The notes: generated by a model from the letters alone, not told the origin. A stretch of DNA of 64,000 nt from Micrasema longulum (GCA_022494885.1 JAGVSM010004956.1:1-64000); one strand, 5' to 3'. Positions 33,504-43,737 are shown, numbered from the stretch's first letter. Program-made: numbers and translations.

Positions 33504-33690
33504 CTTAATTGCCTTATAAATTTGTATTAAAACAACTCCTGATTGCTTTATGTGTTTCGGCACGCCTCAATGTTTGCAAAATGTATTAGGATGTAAAATA
33601 TTTGTGTGTTGGGATAAAGTGGAATAACTTTTGTATTCCAAAGGTTGAACTTGACTGCCTAAATGTACATTTACCACAATTCCATATTAG

Positions 33691-34075
33691 ACACATTACA
33701 ACAAAGATGAAAAACATTTTAGAGAAGGAAATAAAGAAGTCTAGGCATCTACAAGGCTTATGCTCTTTCACTGGTTGGTTTGAGTGGCCACTTTACACAT
33801 TCACCATTCTGCCTTTATTTGACATCTTTATTCAAATGCTCATGTAAGATGTTATTATAAAGGCACGATTGTGAATTTTACACAATGTGTAATATGGCCA
33901 CTTAAACCAGCCAATGACAGGTCATAAGTCCTGTAATCTCCTGATTTCAGTATTTCCTTCTCTAAAATGTTCTTCATCTCTGTTGTAAAATATAAATATC
34001 AACAGTTCCCGAAGGGGTAGAATCCAGTCCTTGTCTCCAAGAATTTGGACAAATTCAAAACATTACTAAGTTTGC
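33691..34075. mobile_element. MITE family A, complete, with outer module
   Basis: Ends ACATTACAACAAAGATGAAA and TTCTTCATCTCTGTTGTAAA are clear, arms carry the family core, and the centre is short. It is followed by CCCGAAGGGGTAGAATCCAG and TTTGGACAAATTCAAAACAT to about 34075, as at 29.4 kb. Frames on both strands here come from the arms and are not genes. Confidence 0.85.
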
Positions 34076-34129
34076 TTTGTCAAATACCAAAAGTTTTTAA
34101 TACAATTATTATTTTTAAGAACAATCATC

Positions 34130-34295
34130 ATTATTTCTAATTGGTCCCGCGGCTAGTGACTTGGACTTCCGAATCACAGGTACAGAGTTCGAACCTCATT
34201 CTTTCGATATTCTAATAATGAGTTATTACCAACTCATTGAAAATTGTCCCCCAAAAGTGAAATATTTGGTATATTAGAACGAAAATGTTTATTTA
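34130..34295 (+). repeat. SINE3 copy
   Basis: GGTCCCGCGGCTAGTGACTT, B-box-like AGAGTTCGAACCTC, body ATGAGTTATTACCAACTCAT and AAGTGAAATATTTGG, ending near AGAACG. Confidence 0.8.
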
Positions 34296-34459
34296 GAGAA
34301 AACAAAATCACGTTTTCTTTATTTGCACCAAATGCTGCATAGGGCACGGCATTTATACACCAAACGCAGCGTATAAAGGTTTCAGTTCAGGGAGAGTAAA
34401 ATATTAAATAAACATAGACAATAATGAAAAAACACATAGTCCAAGCAGATAAAAAGTCC

Positions 34460-34630
34460 AGTTCTGTGTGTGAAACCTTGGCCCTGGATGAGTATTTTTC
34501 ACTCTATTGCTACTCTCAAGTAGAAATTTAAAAAAACGAAATCGTGTTGAGAAAATGCCTCGTAGTTTAGTGGTTGGCATCTTTGGCTACCATTTTTGAG
34601 CCATATCGATTTCTCTACATTCATAGATCT
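34460..34630 (+). repeat. SINE2 leader and head
   Basis: Leader GTTCTGTGTGTGAAACC, CCCTGGATGAGTATTTTTCA and TTGCTACTCTCAAGTAGAAA, then GAAATCGTGTTGAGAAAATG and the head GCCTCGTAGTTTAGTGGTTG. The leader aligns with the minus-strand copy at 6.7-6.8 kb over about 110 bp. The B box and body are lost near a RTE-like LINE fragment. Confidence 0.75.
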
Positions 34631-34634
34631 TCTC

Positions 34635-34745
34635 ATGCACTCACGCTGATTATTCTGACTTTTGAGATGTCCATCTTCAAGTGTTAGTTAGATTTGGTCG
34701 TACCATGTCTTTCTTGATCTTCCACGTTTTTTGCGTCCATCAACA
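34635..34745 (-). pseudogene. LINE C-terminal fragment
   Basis: On the minus strand it reads DGRKKRGRSRKTWYDQI, the GRxRxGRPRxxWxDxI block near the C-terminus of RTE-like and related LINE proteins. Only about 35 codons are recognisable. Confidence 0.5.
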
Positions 34746-34929
34746 ATCAAAATTACAAATGTTTGCAAATTAAAAGAATTTTAAATTTATACAATAAAAA
34801 CATAACAAATAGGTACAACTATATGTAAATGTAATAAATGATATAACTTCCTTTATTAAAAAAGAAAATGAAAGTAAAAATTTGATTGCTGAAAATAAAT
34901 CTCATTTTTAGGCAGTGCAAAGAATTAAT

Positions 34930-35185
34930 TAAATCATCTCATTACCTTTCCGCACCTATGGTGCATAGGACAATGCATTGATACACCTATCGCAGCCTAT
35001 CTTGATCATTTTGTCATCAGTCTTACGTTTCAGATGCCAAGTCCTGGGACTGTGAAATATTCTAGTGTAAAAACACTCTTTTAAATCAGTATTTCAAATC
35101 AACCATGTCAGGAATCAAATACGAGACCTGTTGAATGGTAGACAACTACGCTGACCAGTACACCATGAGGCCGGTCATTAAATAT
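34930..35185 (-). repeat. SINE2 copy without leader
   Basis: On the minus strand: head GGCCTCATGGTGTACTGGTC, a B-box remnant, body TACACTAGAATATTTCACAG, CATCTGAAACGTAAGACTG and the 3' block CAATGCATTGTCCTATGCAC. No leader sequence follows on the upstream side, in contrast to other copies. Confidence 0.8.
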
Positions 35186-35635
35186 AATATGTCAAAAATG
35201 TTATATTACTTCTTCGTAATTTTGTGCTTTAGTGAAACAATTTTGGATAATATGCTTTTTTTCTCTTTTCTGGTACATCATTCAAGGCAAAAATACTCGC
35301 ATCGTAAAATGAATACATTTTTATGGTAATATTTTCATTCTTATTTACATAAAATATATTTTAAATACTCGCATATTAATTGTTTGCTCTGTAGTAAATA
35401 CACATGTGATTATTTAAATATGATGCAATTAAATTTAAATACCGTAAATAAAACAGCCCACCTTCCGTTTTGTCCTCATTTCTTGGTAATTAATTCCTCT
35501 AACTCTACAACCCGCCAAGCGTTAGTAAAGGACAGGAAAGATCAACTATAGCCTGCGATCTAAATAACCCCTGATAAAATCAAAATAATAATCGTTTGCC
35601 TTTCAAATATAAAACTATTTCATTTATTTATTTTA
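35186..35635. other. AT-rich spacer, nothing recognised
   Basis: No gene or repeat was recognised; the 64-codon frame starting at 35135 runs out of the SINE2 head. Confidence 0.45.
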
Positions 35636-35740
35636 TTTACAATACATTAATTTAACTTTTATTGAGACACCAGTCCCAACTCCGTGAAACCAAAGTCCTG
35701 CGTTGAGTTGGGACGAATATATGTTTAAATTTTTACTTAT
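35636..35740 (-). mobile_element. LINE 3' tail-like fragment with stem-loop
   Basis: TTATTTATTTTATTTACAAT precedes a stem-loop formed by GTCCCAACT and AGTTGGGAC (35674-35715). The layout matches 30.54-30.76 kb. Confidence 0.5.
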
Positions 35741-35844
35741 TACCACAAAATAATTGCACTTTAGCATGCTTATTGCTGATAGCAATATTTTTCAAACAAG
35801 CGGAAACCAAACAGGTGGGAGCAAATAACGATTTCGATAGACTT

Positions 35845-36385
35845 TAAATCAGGGGTCCAAGCAATTGATGATCAAAATTCACTCAACCTTGTTATTATGG
35901 ACATTCATTCTGATATACAAAAACTAAAATTCGGATCACAGAATATGTAAATCGGATGGATAAGAGACCATTGCGGATCCAAGGCAATGAAAAAGCATAT
36001 GAAATGGCTCGAGAAGCAACCTTCAAGAAAACAGCTACTGATTTCGCCAAATATTACCAAAAAAAAAATAAGTAGCGGAGTTCTGGAATGACCGGTATTT
36101 AAATAAAACTTCTGGACAGATATCTAAAATATTTTTTCCAACAATGTTTCATGCCTTTGATTTCAGGAAAACGCAGCAAGTTGGCTACGAACTGACTCTA
36201 ATCATCACCAGCTACGGTGGTTTAATGAGCTATCTTCACCATTTTTAGCCCTCAAAAATCAATAACTGTCCACGTGATGATGAGATACCTCAAGATGTCC
36301 CTCATTTGTTGATGCATTGTCCTATTTTCAGCATTGAGCGAATGCAGCTAAAAGCGCGATGTAAAAGTCTAGATAAAGACTAAGA
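35845..36385 (+). pseudogene. RNase H and C-terminal region of a LINE
   Basis: Despite frame shifts, the sequence reads WIRDHCG, then in the next frame IQGNEKAYEMAREATFKKTA. This is the last conserved block of an RNase H domain (usual form W-I-x-x-H-x-G-x-x-GNE-x-AD-x-x-A). Further on come SGQISKIFFPTMF, GYELTLIITSYGGLMSYLHH and DVPHLLMHCPIFSIERMQLK, the C-terminal zinc-knuckle-like region where the usual cysteines are mostly lost. An RNase H domain places it with I/LOA/R1-like elements rather than the RTE-like ones elsewhere in the window. It is dead. Confidence 0.7.
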
Positions 36386-36789
36386 TGGTATTGCAACAGT
36401 ATTATATTATAAGAACTTTAGGTAAAAATAGTCAAGGTAATTGTTGAAATAAATAAATTTAGGACACAAAATGCCGAATACTGTCAAGGTGAAACGAAAG
36501 GTCTGTTGATGTTTGTATATTGACAAACATCGGAAGTCGGAATATTGTTCGACTTCTTCTGAATTAATTTTCTGTGGTTTCCTCTTCTTAAAGCAAATGC
36601 GAAGAAGTTCCTTAACAAGACCATAGCCGATGATTCTTTGAGGTTCTCATACTTTAGAGAGATTTATTAAATGGAACATACCTTTTGCAGTAAAAATAAG
36701 CCTAAATATAACAAAACCAATCGAAAACTGGCCGGAGAAAATTTCACATAATTTTTATACTCATTTTTTTTAATAACAGCTGTTTTTAG
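36386..36789. other. AT-rich spacer, nothing recognised
   Basis: A short inverted pair (TTGACAAACATCGG and GTTTGTATATTGAC) at about 36510-36535 is the only structure seen. Confidence 0.4.
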
Positions 36790-37025
36790 AGGAAAAAAGG
36801 CAATCTTGTAGTCTACTGGTTGGCACATTTGCCTACCATGCATGCACCTGGGTGCGATTTCTAGAAAATTTGGCATGAAATATTTGTTTTTGACGGCGGT
36901 TTTACAATGAAGTATTTGAAGGGTTAGACTGTTCTTCTTACATTCTTCCAGCAGATGAACAAAATAAGTTTCATTTAAAATCCAGTGCCCTATGCCTCGT
37001 TGGGTGCAGCCAATAGTGTGATGCT
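36790..37025 (+). repeat. SINE2 copy
   Basis: Head GGCAATCTTGTAGTCTACTG, GTTTGGCATGAAATATTTG-type body start at about 36868, GGTTTTACAATGAAGTATTT, and the 3' block AATCCAGTGCCCTATGCCTC. The middle is diverged. The long minus frame 36667-37032 overlaps it and is not a gene. Confidence 0.7.
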
Positions 37026-37154
37026 GTTTCAATGAGCTGGTAGATCTTGTACCTATAGATTTATTTAAAAAAAATACTTCTGAAACTTATTACACGCTGA
37101 AAGAATCGCATAGAATGTAGAATCGAGTAAGAAATTTGGAAGGAGATGGTTATG

Positions 37155-37449
37155 CAGTAAAACTCCAATTATCCGAATTATTGAGTGTCAAATGTTATTC
37201 AAGTATGCAAAAATCCAGATAATTGGATTGATCATTAAATTAAGGAAATATTTTGAAAGAAAACGCAAAATTTACTTTAAGATCACTTTTTCACTGCTTT
37301 TGAAATAATACTTATTTAAGCATGGCGCGCCGGCCGCCAGCGTCCTTTTTTATTAGTAATTATAACTCTCCTTTTTTTTTATTTCCCTATCCTAATCTGA
37401 ATATTTTGCAAATCGAATGACTGGAGTTTTGATTAATGGAGTTCTACTG
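37155..37449. mobile_element. pogo/Tigger-like MITE
   Basis: It starts CAGTAAAACTCCAATTATCC and ends TTAATGGAGTTCTACTG, an inverted pair typical of pogo/Tigger ends, which insert at TA. The right flank is TA; the left flank is TG, perhaps a mutated TA. There is no coding capacity. A strongly GC-rich 25-bp island (GGCGCGCCGGCCGCCAGCG, at 37325) in the centre is out of character with the rest. Confidence 0.7.
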
Positions 37450-38144
37450 TACATACGGTAAGTGGTTATATATAAATATTTACTTACATTTTTTCTTAAA
37501 AATTTAGCCTAGAGATTTTCTTCCCTTTCTTTTAAGATATTTTTTGTAATTTACACATTTATATGCACACTTTTTGCCTGATATTTTATACATAATTTAT
37601 GTTCGTAATACGGATAAGGGTTCTATACTTTTTTTAAGGCCAGGATGGCCCTCTGCTCTTACAGGCTTGGATATTACTGGCCTAAAGCCTTTCTCTGGGC
37701 GCCTTGGCACAGAGTTGAAATTCGGTTTGTTATTTTGTGTGTCAATGGAATACATATGCAAATGGAGAAAACTCCACAAACGTCTTTAGTCTTCAGCTTC
37801 TCCTTTCATCAAGAATAATTTCCTCGCAGTTTATCTTAACCGGTTTACACAACATACAGGTTGTTTTTATATATTTTTTGTAATTCTGTACCACTTTTTT
37901 GTTTGACCACATTACAGAGGCTTTTTGATATGGTTTTAAGGATCATCACTGACATATCGGTAGTCAGATGGTAAAATGAATCATCTGTGTTTTTTTTTTG
38001 TTTTTTTCGCTTCCCTGGATTTATATTCAACCTCGTTTACTCTAGCCTGAGCCTGTGGCCTCGAAGAGCATCTTGTTTAAGCTTGAACATGATTTCCAAA
38101 TTTGGAAAGCTATAGTGACTTCTGAGTATCTTGTATGTCGCCAT
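37450..38144. other. AT-rich spacer, nothing recognised
   Basis: Opposed frames at 37574-37789 and 37597-37779 cover one less AT-rich patch (CTCTGGGCGCCTTGGCACAG). No domain is recognised on either strand. Confidence 0.4.
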
Positions 38145-38258
38145 CAGGGCTGGTATTCTAAACGGTATACCGCGCGAAGAGATCGTGTATTAAGTACGTA
38201 AATACGCGTTAAAAATGCGTTCTCTATACGCAATTTTGCGTTCAGAATACCACCCCAG
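38145..38258. mobile_element. MITE family C, 114 bp
   Basis: CAGGGCTGGTATTCTAAACG on the left and GCGTTCAGAATACCACCCC on the right are inverted repeats. The core TGTATTAAGTACGTAAATAC matches the copy at 14318-14432. Confidence 0.8.
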
Positions 38259-38865
38259 GTCACCCCTTTCTCGCCGTTTCTGCAGCTTTGTGAGACCGAG
38301 AGTCTCCAGTCTCTCCACATATTGAAGCCGTTTAGGCTCGGCGACAACTTGCCTCACTGGACTCATTCCAACAATTTGTTAAAGAATAAAACACTTTGTG
38401 ATTTTTGCCAAATAGGAGATGAATATAAAATAACACCACTAGTTTTAGGTATTTTGAATCTGAATCTGAATGGTATTCATCATCAGATGTTCAAAATGTT
38501 TATCCACTACGATAATGCTGAAACAATAAATAATATCATTCCAACAAGTTAATATCCTCAACAAAAGAGGGATTCCATATCTGAAACCCGTATTCGAGAG
38601 TAGGTTTGATAAAGGATTTTTATATTTTTTATCATGTAGAAAATTGAATTGAATTTTTGCTGTGTTTAATATGTAACATTCCAATTTTAAATCTCCTGTT
38701 ATTGTTATTCCGAGATCTTTTTTTGTTTCACAGCTTTCAAATTTACATTATTTAGAATTTGGACTTAACCTAAATTTGGTATAAAAATACAAGAAATAAC
38801 ATTAACATGCTTATAAAATAATAAAACATAAGGCATACGTATGAAGTTACGCAGTATACAAAATA
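38259..38865. other. AT-rich spacer, nothing recognised
   Basis: The 79-codon minus frame at 38445-38684 (IRNT/FRYGIPLLLRIL-like) may be a decayed retrotransposon piece, but I cannot place it. Confidence 0.35.
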
Positions 38866-38997
38866 ATAGCGATGGAGAACATTTTGAAGAAGGAAAAAAA
38901 GATGTCCAGGCATTTACAGGGCTTAAGAGCTGTCATTGGCTAGTTTCCACTTTATACGCCTTGCAACATTCACGATTCTGCCTATATTTGACGCTTG
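38866..38997. mobile_element. MITE family A, left half
   Basis: AATAGCGATGGAGAACATTT, GTCCAGGCATTTACAGGGCT, AGAGCTGTCATTGGCTAGTT and CACGATTCTGCCTATATTTG form the left arm. The right arm is missing. Confidence 0.75.
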
Positions 38998-39374
38998 GGC
39001 TATGCTTACTAGGATTTATTTCTAATTTTATCATATTTATGTTTATATGCTGTATAATCTACGTATGTTCTTATAAAAAGTCATCTTTTTTGTATTTGTT
39101 CATATAATTTTCTTACAAACTAAAATTAATAATAAAAATAATGAGACCTTCTTGGGCTTACCCGTGCCGAGAACACTTAACAATTTACTTTTTTTAAATA
39201 TTTTTACATTTGAGAATAAACAAAGAAGACTAACTTAATAAACAGAGATAATTAACAAAATATTAAGACAGTTTTAAAAACTTGGTATATGTACATCGAT
39301 ATTATTTATATTAAAAAACGCACAATGAAAATAACAAAAACCTAACGTAAGCTGTACACTTGTGGAGCAGTTTT
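38998..39374. other. AT-rich spacer, nothing recognised
   Basis: No feature was recognised. Confidence 0.5.
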
Positions 39375-40030
39375 TTTATTTATTTACAATTTTAAAAAAC
39401 CCGTTAGGGTTACATTAGAAATTTTATATTGTCTAGTCATTTTATGTCTCGTCTAGTCTAGTTAGTTCAGTCATCATGTGCTTTTTCAGATTGATTTTAA
39501 ATTTGTCTCCAGTAAAAGTTTTCAAGTAGTAAGGTAAGTCGTTGTAGTGTTTAAGTCCATTACGTAGTATTTTTGACTGTCCTGTGTTTGTCTTTGCTTT
39601 TTCAATATGATAGTGTTGTTATTGTCTGGTGTTATATTTGTGTATGTCAGTATTTTTGGCTAATATTATGTCGTTGTCTTGTATGTTTCCCAGTGTTATT
39701 TTGTGCACAATTTTTAAAGTCTCAATTTTAGTCAAGTAGTTTATGTCAAACTGGTGTGTTTTTTTGTACAGTTCAGTCGTAGAGGTCAAGTAGGGTAGGT
39801 TGTGTGTTAGTTTAGGAATTTTATTTTGTTGTCTTTGTATTCTTGTTATGTCTGTCTTGTTACCAGTTCCCCAGAAGGCGATCATGAAACTCAATTTACT
39901 TTTGACATAGGCTTCGTACATCATAATTTTTTCCTTTCTTGGTATAAAATCTTTAATTTTGTAGAAGAGGCTATGTAGTGATGCCATTACTTTAGTGAGT
40001 CCGTCTATGTGTTTTGTCCATTTGGTCCAG
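39375..40030 (-). pseudogene. LINE C-terminal ORF with one stop, plus 3' tail
   Basis: On the minus strand a single frame runs from about 40020 to the stop at 39442-39444, broken only by a TAA at 39619-39621. It shows INWTKWTKHIDGLTKVMASL, YEAYVKSKLSFMIAFWGTG, RIQRQQNKIPKL, LPYLTSTTELYKKT, then HKYNTRQ, the stop, and GQSKILRNGLKHYNDLPYYL and FKINLKKHM. These are the thumb and C-terminal blocks of a Jockey/CR1-like LINE. A short untranslated region with TAACCCTAACGGG and an AAATAAATAAA tail follows. It is 5'-truncated and less decayed than most neighbours. Confidence 0.85.
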
Positions 40031-40784
40031 TTGATTCAAAATTGGTTTGGGCGAATGAGACAATCCATTTTACTTCTACCTAGCTCCACTATCCATTTTT
40101 TTATAGCCTTTTGAAATTTTTCTCGTTACTAATTGTTTTTATAGATAGTGGAAGTAGGTTATAGATTTTAATTGAATAAATGTAAATTTGACAAACTCTA
40201 ATATTGGTGACTAAACCAACTAGTTCAAAAAAACACCCTGTACGTAAAAGTAATATGTGGGACGTGGATAAATTAGAGATTTTGTATGCGGCCCTTTACG
40301 TTTGGCAACTCACGTTTTTCAAGAATTCTAATGAGTTTTCTAGTATGATTTTTTAGAAATATCTTTGTAAAATAAATCTTTAGCGCTATACCATAAGTAA
40401 AGCGATATTAGAAAACCTTAATCATAATCTCACCATCTGTAGACGGGATGATAACGAGGCATCATCGTGAGCCAAAGACCCATATTTTTAGTTTTATTTT
40501 GAAAATTATTGATTTATTGTAGGGAACTGAAATGGATCATAATTACACAGCGGAGAGAGCATAATATCACACCCTCTCGATTCTGTTTACTAAACTTCAT
40601 AGTCCTAAGCCTCAACGCTCCACTATACCTTAGTGAAAAATTTTCAACGCTTATCAATTTATGGTTTACTTCTTTCTTCTAATACTCAAAGAATCCTCTT
40701 AATTCACATCAGTAATACTCGTACGTTCTTTTTTTAGCTTTTTGTCAGTGACAACATGTCAGTCATAACTTTTTGATTTATTAT
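40031..40784. other. AT-rich spacer, nothing recognised
   Basis: The palindrome GATAACGAGGCATCATC region at about 40450 is the only structure noticed. Confidence 0.4.
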
Positions 40785-40920
40785 GTATTTTTCTTTGCAT
40801 TTTACAATAGGTATACATAAGTAAAAAATACAAAAATTTACTATTACATAAAAACAAAAAAAAATCCTACAGAGGCATGGCCTTTGTGAGCATACATTTA
40901 ATTTTAAATTTCAACGTTTT
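40785..40920 (-). mobile_element. LINE 3' tail-like fragment
   Basis: TATGTATTTTTCTTTGCATT, ACAATAGGTATACATAAG and AATCCTACAGAGGCATGGCC match 16741-16900 in order. Confidence 0.5.
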
Positions 40921-41471
40921 CAGCTTATGTAAAAATACGATTCGTATAAAAAAAAAAGTGCTTATATAGAAAACAATTATTTTTCAATAAAAACGAGAAA
41001 TTTATAATATGTATATTATTATGCTCTTTACTAAAAAAAGAGCCATTTATATCCGTAATATCGAAACATACTCAAATAACAAAATCTCCATCAAATTATT
41101 TTTATTCAATGCATTGAACAGTTTTGATGCTATGAAAAATGAGCATCTTTACTCGAGTCTGGATTTACAATAAGGGATTTCAAGTACACTATTGAACCTC
41201 AATCTACTATTTTTATTGGGAAAAAAATGTTAGCGCTTAAAAAAATATTTAAGACACTGCTGGCAATAGATTTCTCGTAGTTTCAAAAGGTCAGCTTTTT
41301 GAAATAATTGGTTGGAGAGAAAAGTTTAATTTTTATAAAGTGTACTTTTAATTATTACAGGTACTTATTATTTTATTCACTCGCCTATTTAAAGACTACA
41401 TTAACTTGGCAATGAATTTACCTCTGTTGATATATTTTGCTAAAAGACTTTTATTAGTGGTTGAATATAAC
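40921..41471. other. AT-rich spacer, nothing recognised
   Basis: No feature was recognised. Confidence 0.5.
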
Positions 41472-41474
41472 TTA

Positions 41475-42278
41475 GGGCCGGTTTTATAAACATCCGATCG
41501 TTAACTTGATACCATCTTTAACTAATATTTGGTATACCGGCCGATTATTGTGTTTTATAAACGTTTGTAGCGTTATGAGCCGTCAAATCTATGGTTAAAT
41601 GGTTACTGACTGATTTTGGCCGGTTAATGCATTACGATCCGTTACCTTCAGCGCCGCTGCCGTATTTGACATGACAGTTGTTTTATCACATTGTTATTTG
41701 ATCAAATCTCCGCCCAATTAACATGCAGATAGTCATTATTTTGGGATTTAGTTGAATAACCAGTTTTGTATGTTTTTTACTCTGCGTGGTGGTATAAAAT
41801 CAACTTTAGTCTGATGGATAAATATATTCAGCAGTTAATTTTTTAAAATTTTAAACATGGTTTATTGATATAAATGTATACTAAAATAACAGATAATAGT
41901 AAAAACTATCCATCGTACCTGCTTGCTTTTAATAATTTTAATTTTAATTCATAGTACTCTCAATTCATTCTTGTGTTCTTCATTCATTCATTTATTTTTT
42001 GTGTAAAAACTTCGTTCAAAATTGTCGAGTATTTGCATTTGATGTATTTTTTCATTCAATGCGAATGCGCACCGTTCGCATTTGATATAAAGAGCTTAGA
42101 CAAAAAGTTTTTCCATATACAATTGACGAAAAAAAATCAATTTCTATGAAAATGCTTACCGGCGACCGTCCGTTAGCAAAAATGGTTTATAGAACTCAAA
42201 ACCGTCGGTTATCGTAACGAACGACCAACGGTTCGTTACACTTACGGAAGTTTGATTAGATGTTCATAAAACCGGCCC
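41475..42278. mobile_element. Harbinger-like MITE, 804 bp, TTA target
   Basis: GGGCCGGTTTTATAAACATC on the left and GATGTTCATAAAACCGGCCC on the right form ~20-bp inverted repeats with one mismatch. The ends are flanked by TTA on both sides (41472-41474 and 42279-42281), the trinucleotide target of PIF/Harbinger elements. Subterminal regions repeat CCGG/GTTA motifs (TTGGCCGGTTAATG, CGTTAGCAAAAATGG). No transposase frame is present. Confidence 0.85.
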
Positions 42279-42477
42279 TTATTGGGTCATTTATCCATTT
42301 TGTGTTTAGAGTCCCGTTATTTTTTTTATGATTTCATTTCCATTTGTATTTTTGTGTTTGTTTATTTTGTTTAGATTATCGCTTTGCAGTTTGAAGTTCA
42401 AACCATTTATATTTTTCTTAAAAACTGTAAAAGCATGCTAGGACGTTAATTTTTTTTTACCTTGGACTGAAACTCAC

Positions 42478-42686
42478 TATCGACAAAATAAAAAAAAGAG
42501 TGCTGCGTTGGTTTCGACATTTAGAGCGAACGGACGGCGAAATAAAAAAAATGTTTTGGTTGCACAATACAAAAAAAAAATGGCAAGACCAAATTTTTTA
42601 ACAAATGAGAAATCGTATGAATGAAGAAAAAACGACGTCTATATGCAGACAGATTGATGTTGCGTTTTTACCGCTCTCCCTTAGAG
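42478..42686 (+). pseudogene. LINE C-terminal fragment split by hAT-like element
   Basis: The frame reads KKRVLRWFRHLERTDGEIKK, then WQDQI and MRNRMNEEKTTSICRQIDVA. The R-W-F-x-H-L-x-R-x-D block is typical of LINE C-terminal regions. It stops at the left end of the hAT-like element and appears to resume for about 12 codons at 43704 (LGNRRDGLFVK then stop). Confidence 0.55.
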
Positions 42687-43703
42687 CAGTGGTCAGCAAA
42701 CCGCGGCTCACACTGCGCAAATTTCAATTTTCGTACGATTTATTTCGTGTACGGGTCGTAAAGAAGAACTTTTAAGGTGTTTTCCATTGAAAGGTCAAAA
42801 CGTGATTAGAAAATTGCATTGTCGGTAAATGATCAGAGAACAATGACAGGTCAAAAAGAAAGACTGAGAGAAAAGATTTTGTTTCTATTTTGAAGGTAAA
42901 ACTTTATCACGAGATATTTGTTTATCATTGCAACATTCGTCAAGAAGCGCTTTGTGGTCAGACATTTCTAGAAGGAAATTTTCAATGCAAAGAATTAACT
43001 ATTAAGATTTTCAACACAGTTTTACCTTAAGCTTTTACCATCGCAAATTGAAATGAATGTTTATTTATTTCACAATTTTAAAATGCACACACATTTTTTG
43101 TTTCAGGTCCCAACAAGCTAGGAAATTCCTGTGTTTAGGACCTTCTAAAAAAGAATGTAAAAAACATATGTTTTTTTTAATAAAATGATGCATAAGAAAT
43201 AATAAGATAAAAAGTAAATTAGAGAACATACCGATAATAATAAAAATTGAAGCATAAACATACATTAGAAAAAATATATAACAAAATATACAATTAATAA
43301 TTAAAAAATTTAATATAATATAAATTAGAAAACATAACCGATTATTATAAAAATTGAAGCATAAATTTACAATAGAAAATATATCATTTATAATTGAAAA
43401 ATAAAACATAAATGTAAATCATAATAACAAATATAAATTGAGAAAAATGAAAAATAAAAATAATGTATAAATAAAAATAACAAGGAGATATTTGACAATT
43501 AAAACCAACATTATTTTAATAATTGAAATAATTTACAGGATATAAAATATGCGTAGTAATATATATTTCTGCATAATAAAGTGGGTTGATTTTCGATTTG
43601 AGAAAAATTTTAAAACTAAAAGTAATTTGGCTCTTAAAATAAATCTTAATTGTTATACTGCCGATTTTTTACTCTTTTGACAAAAAAACTTTGCCGACCA
43701 CTG
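42687..43703. mobile_element. hAT-like element with nested LINE tail
   Basis: CAGTGGTCAGCAAACC on the left and TTTGCCGACCACTG on the right are inverted repeats of the CAGTGGT type common in hAT elements. The flanking octamers CCTTAGAG and CCCTAGGG match at 6 of 8, consistent with a mutated 8-bp target duplication. The interior encodes nothing recognisable. Its middle third is a LINE tail (43055-43480). Confidence 0.7.
43055..43480 (-). mobile_element. LINE 3' tail nested in hAT-like element
   Basis: TTTATTTATTTCACAATTTT, GGTCCCAACAAGCTAGGAAA and CCTGTGTTTAGGACC match 1172-1260 closely, followed by similar AT-rich sequence with ACATACCGATAATAATAA. The 114-codon minus frame is low-complexity and not a gene. 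Confidence 0.7.
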
Positions 43704-43737
43704 CCCTAGGGAATCGGCGTGATGGTTTGTTTGTTAA

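Noticed and set aside
36667..37032. 121-residue protein on the minus strand
   Set aside because: It runs antisense through a SINE2 copy and neighbouring AT-rich DNA and has no domain.
37318..37345. Vector or linker contamination because of the rare-cutter-like GC run
   Set aside because: It lies inside a TIR-bounded element and no further vector-like sequence flanks it. Kept only as an oddity.
43065..43409. 114-residue membrane protein on the minus strand
   Set aside because: Low-complexity I/F/L/N translation of an AT-rich LINE tail that also occurs at 1.2 kb.
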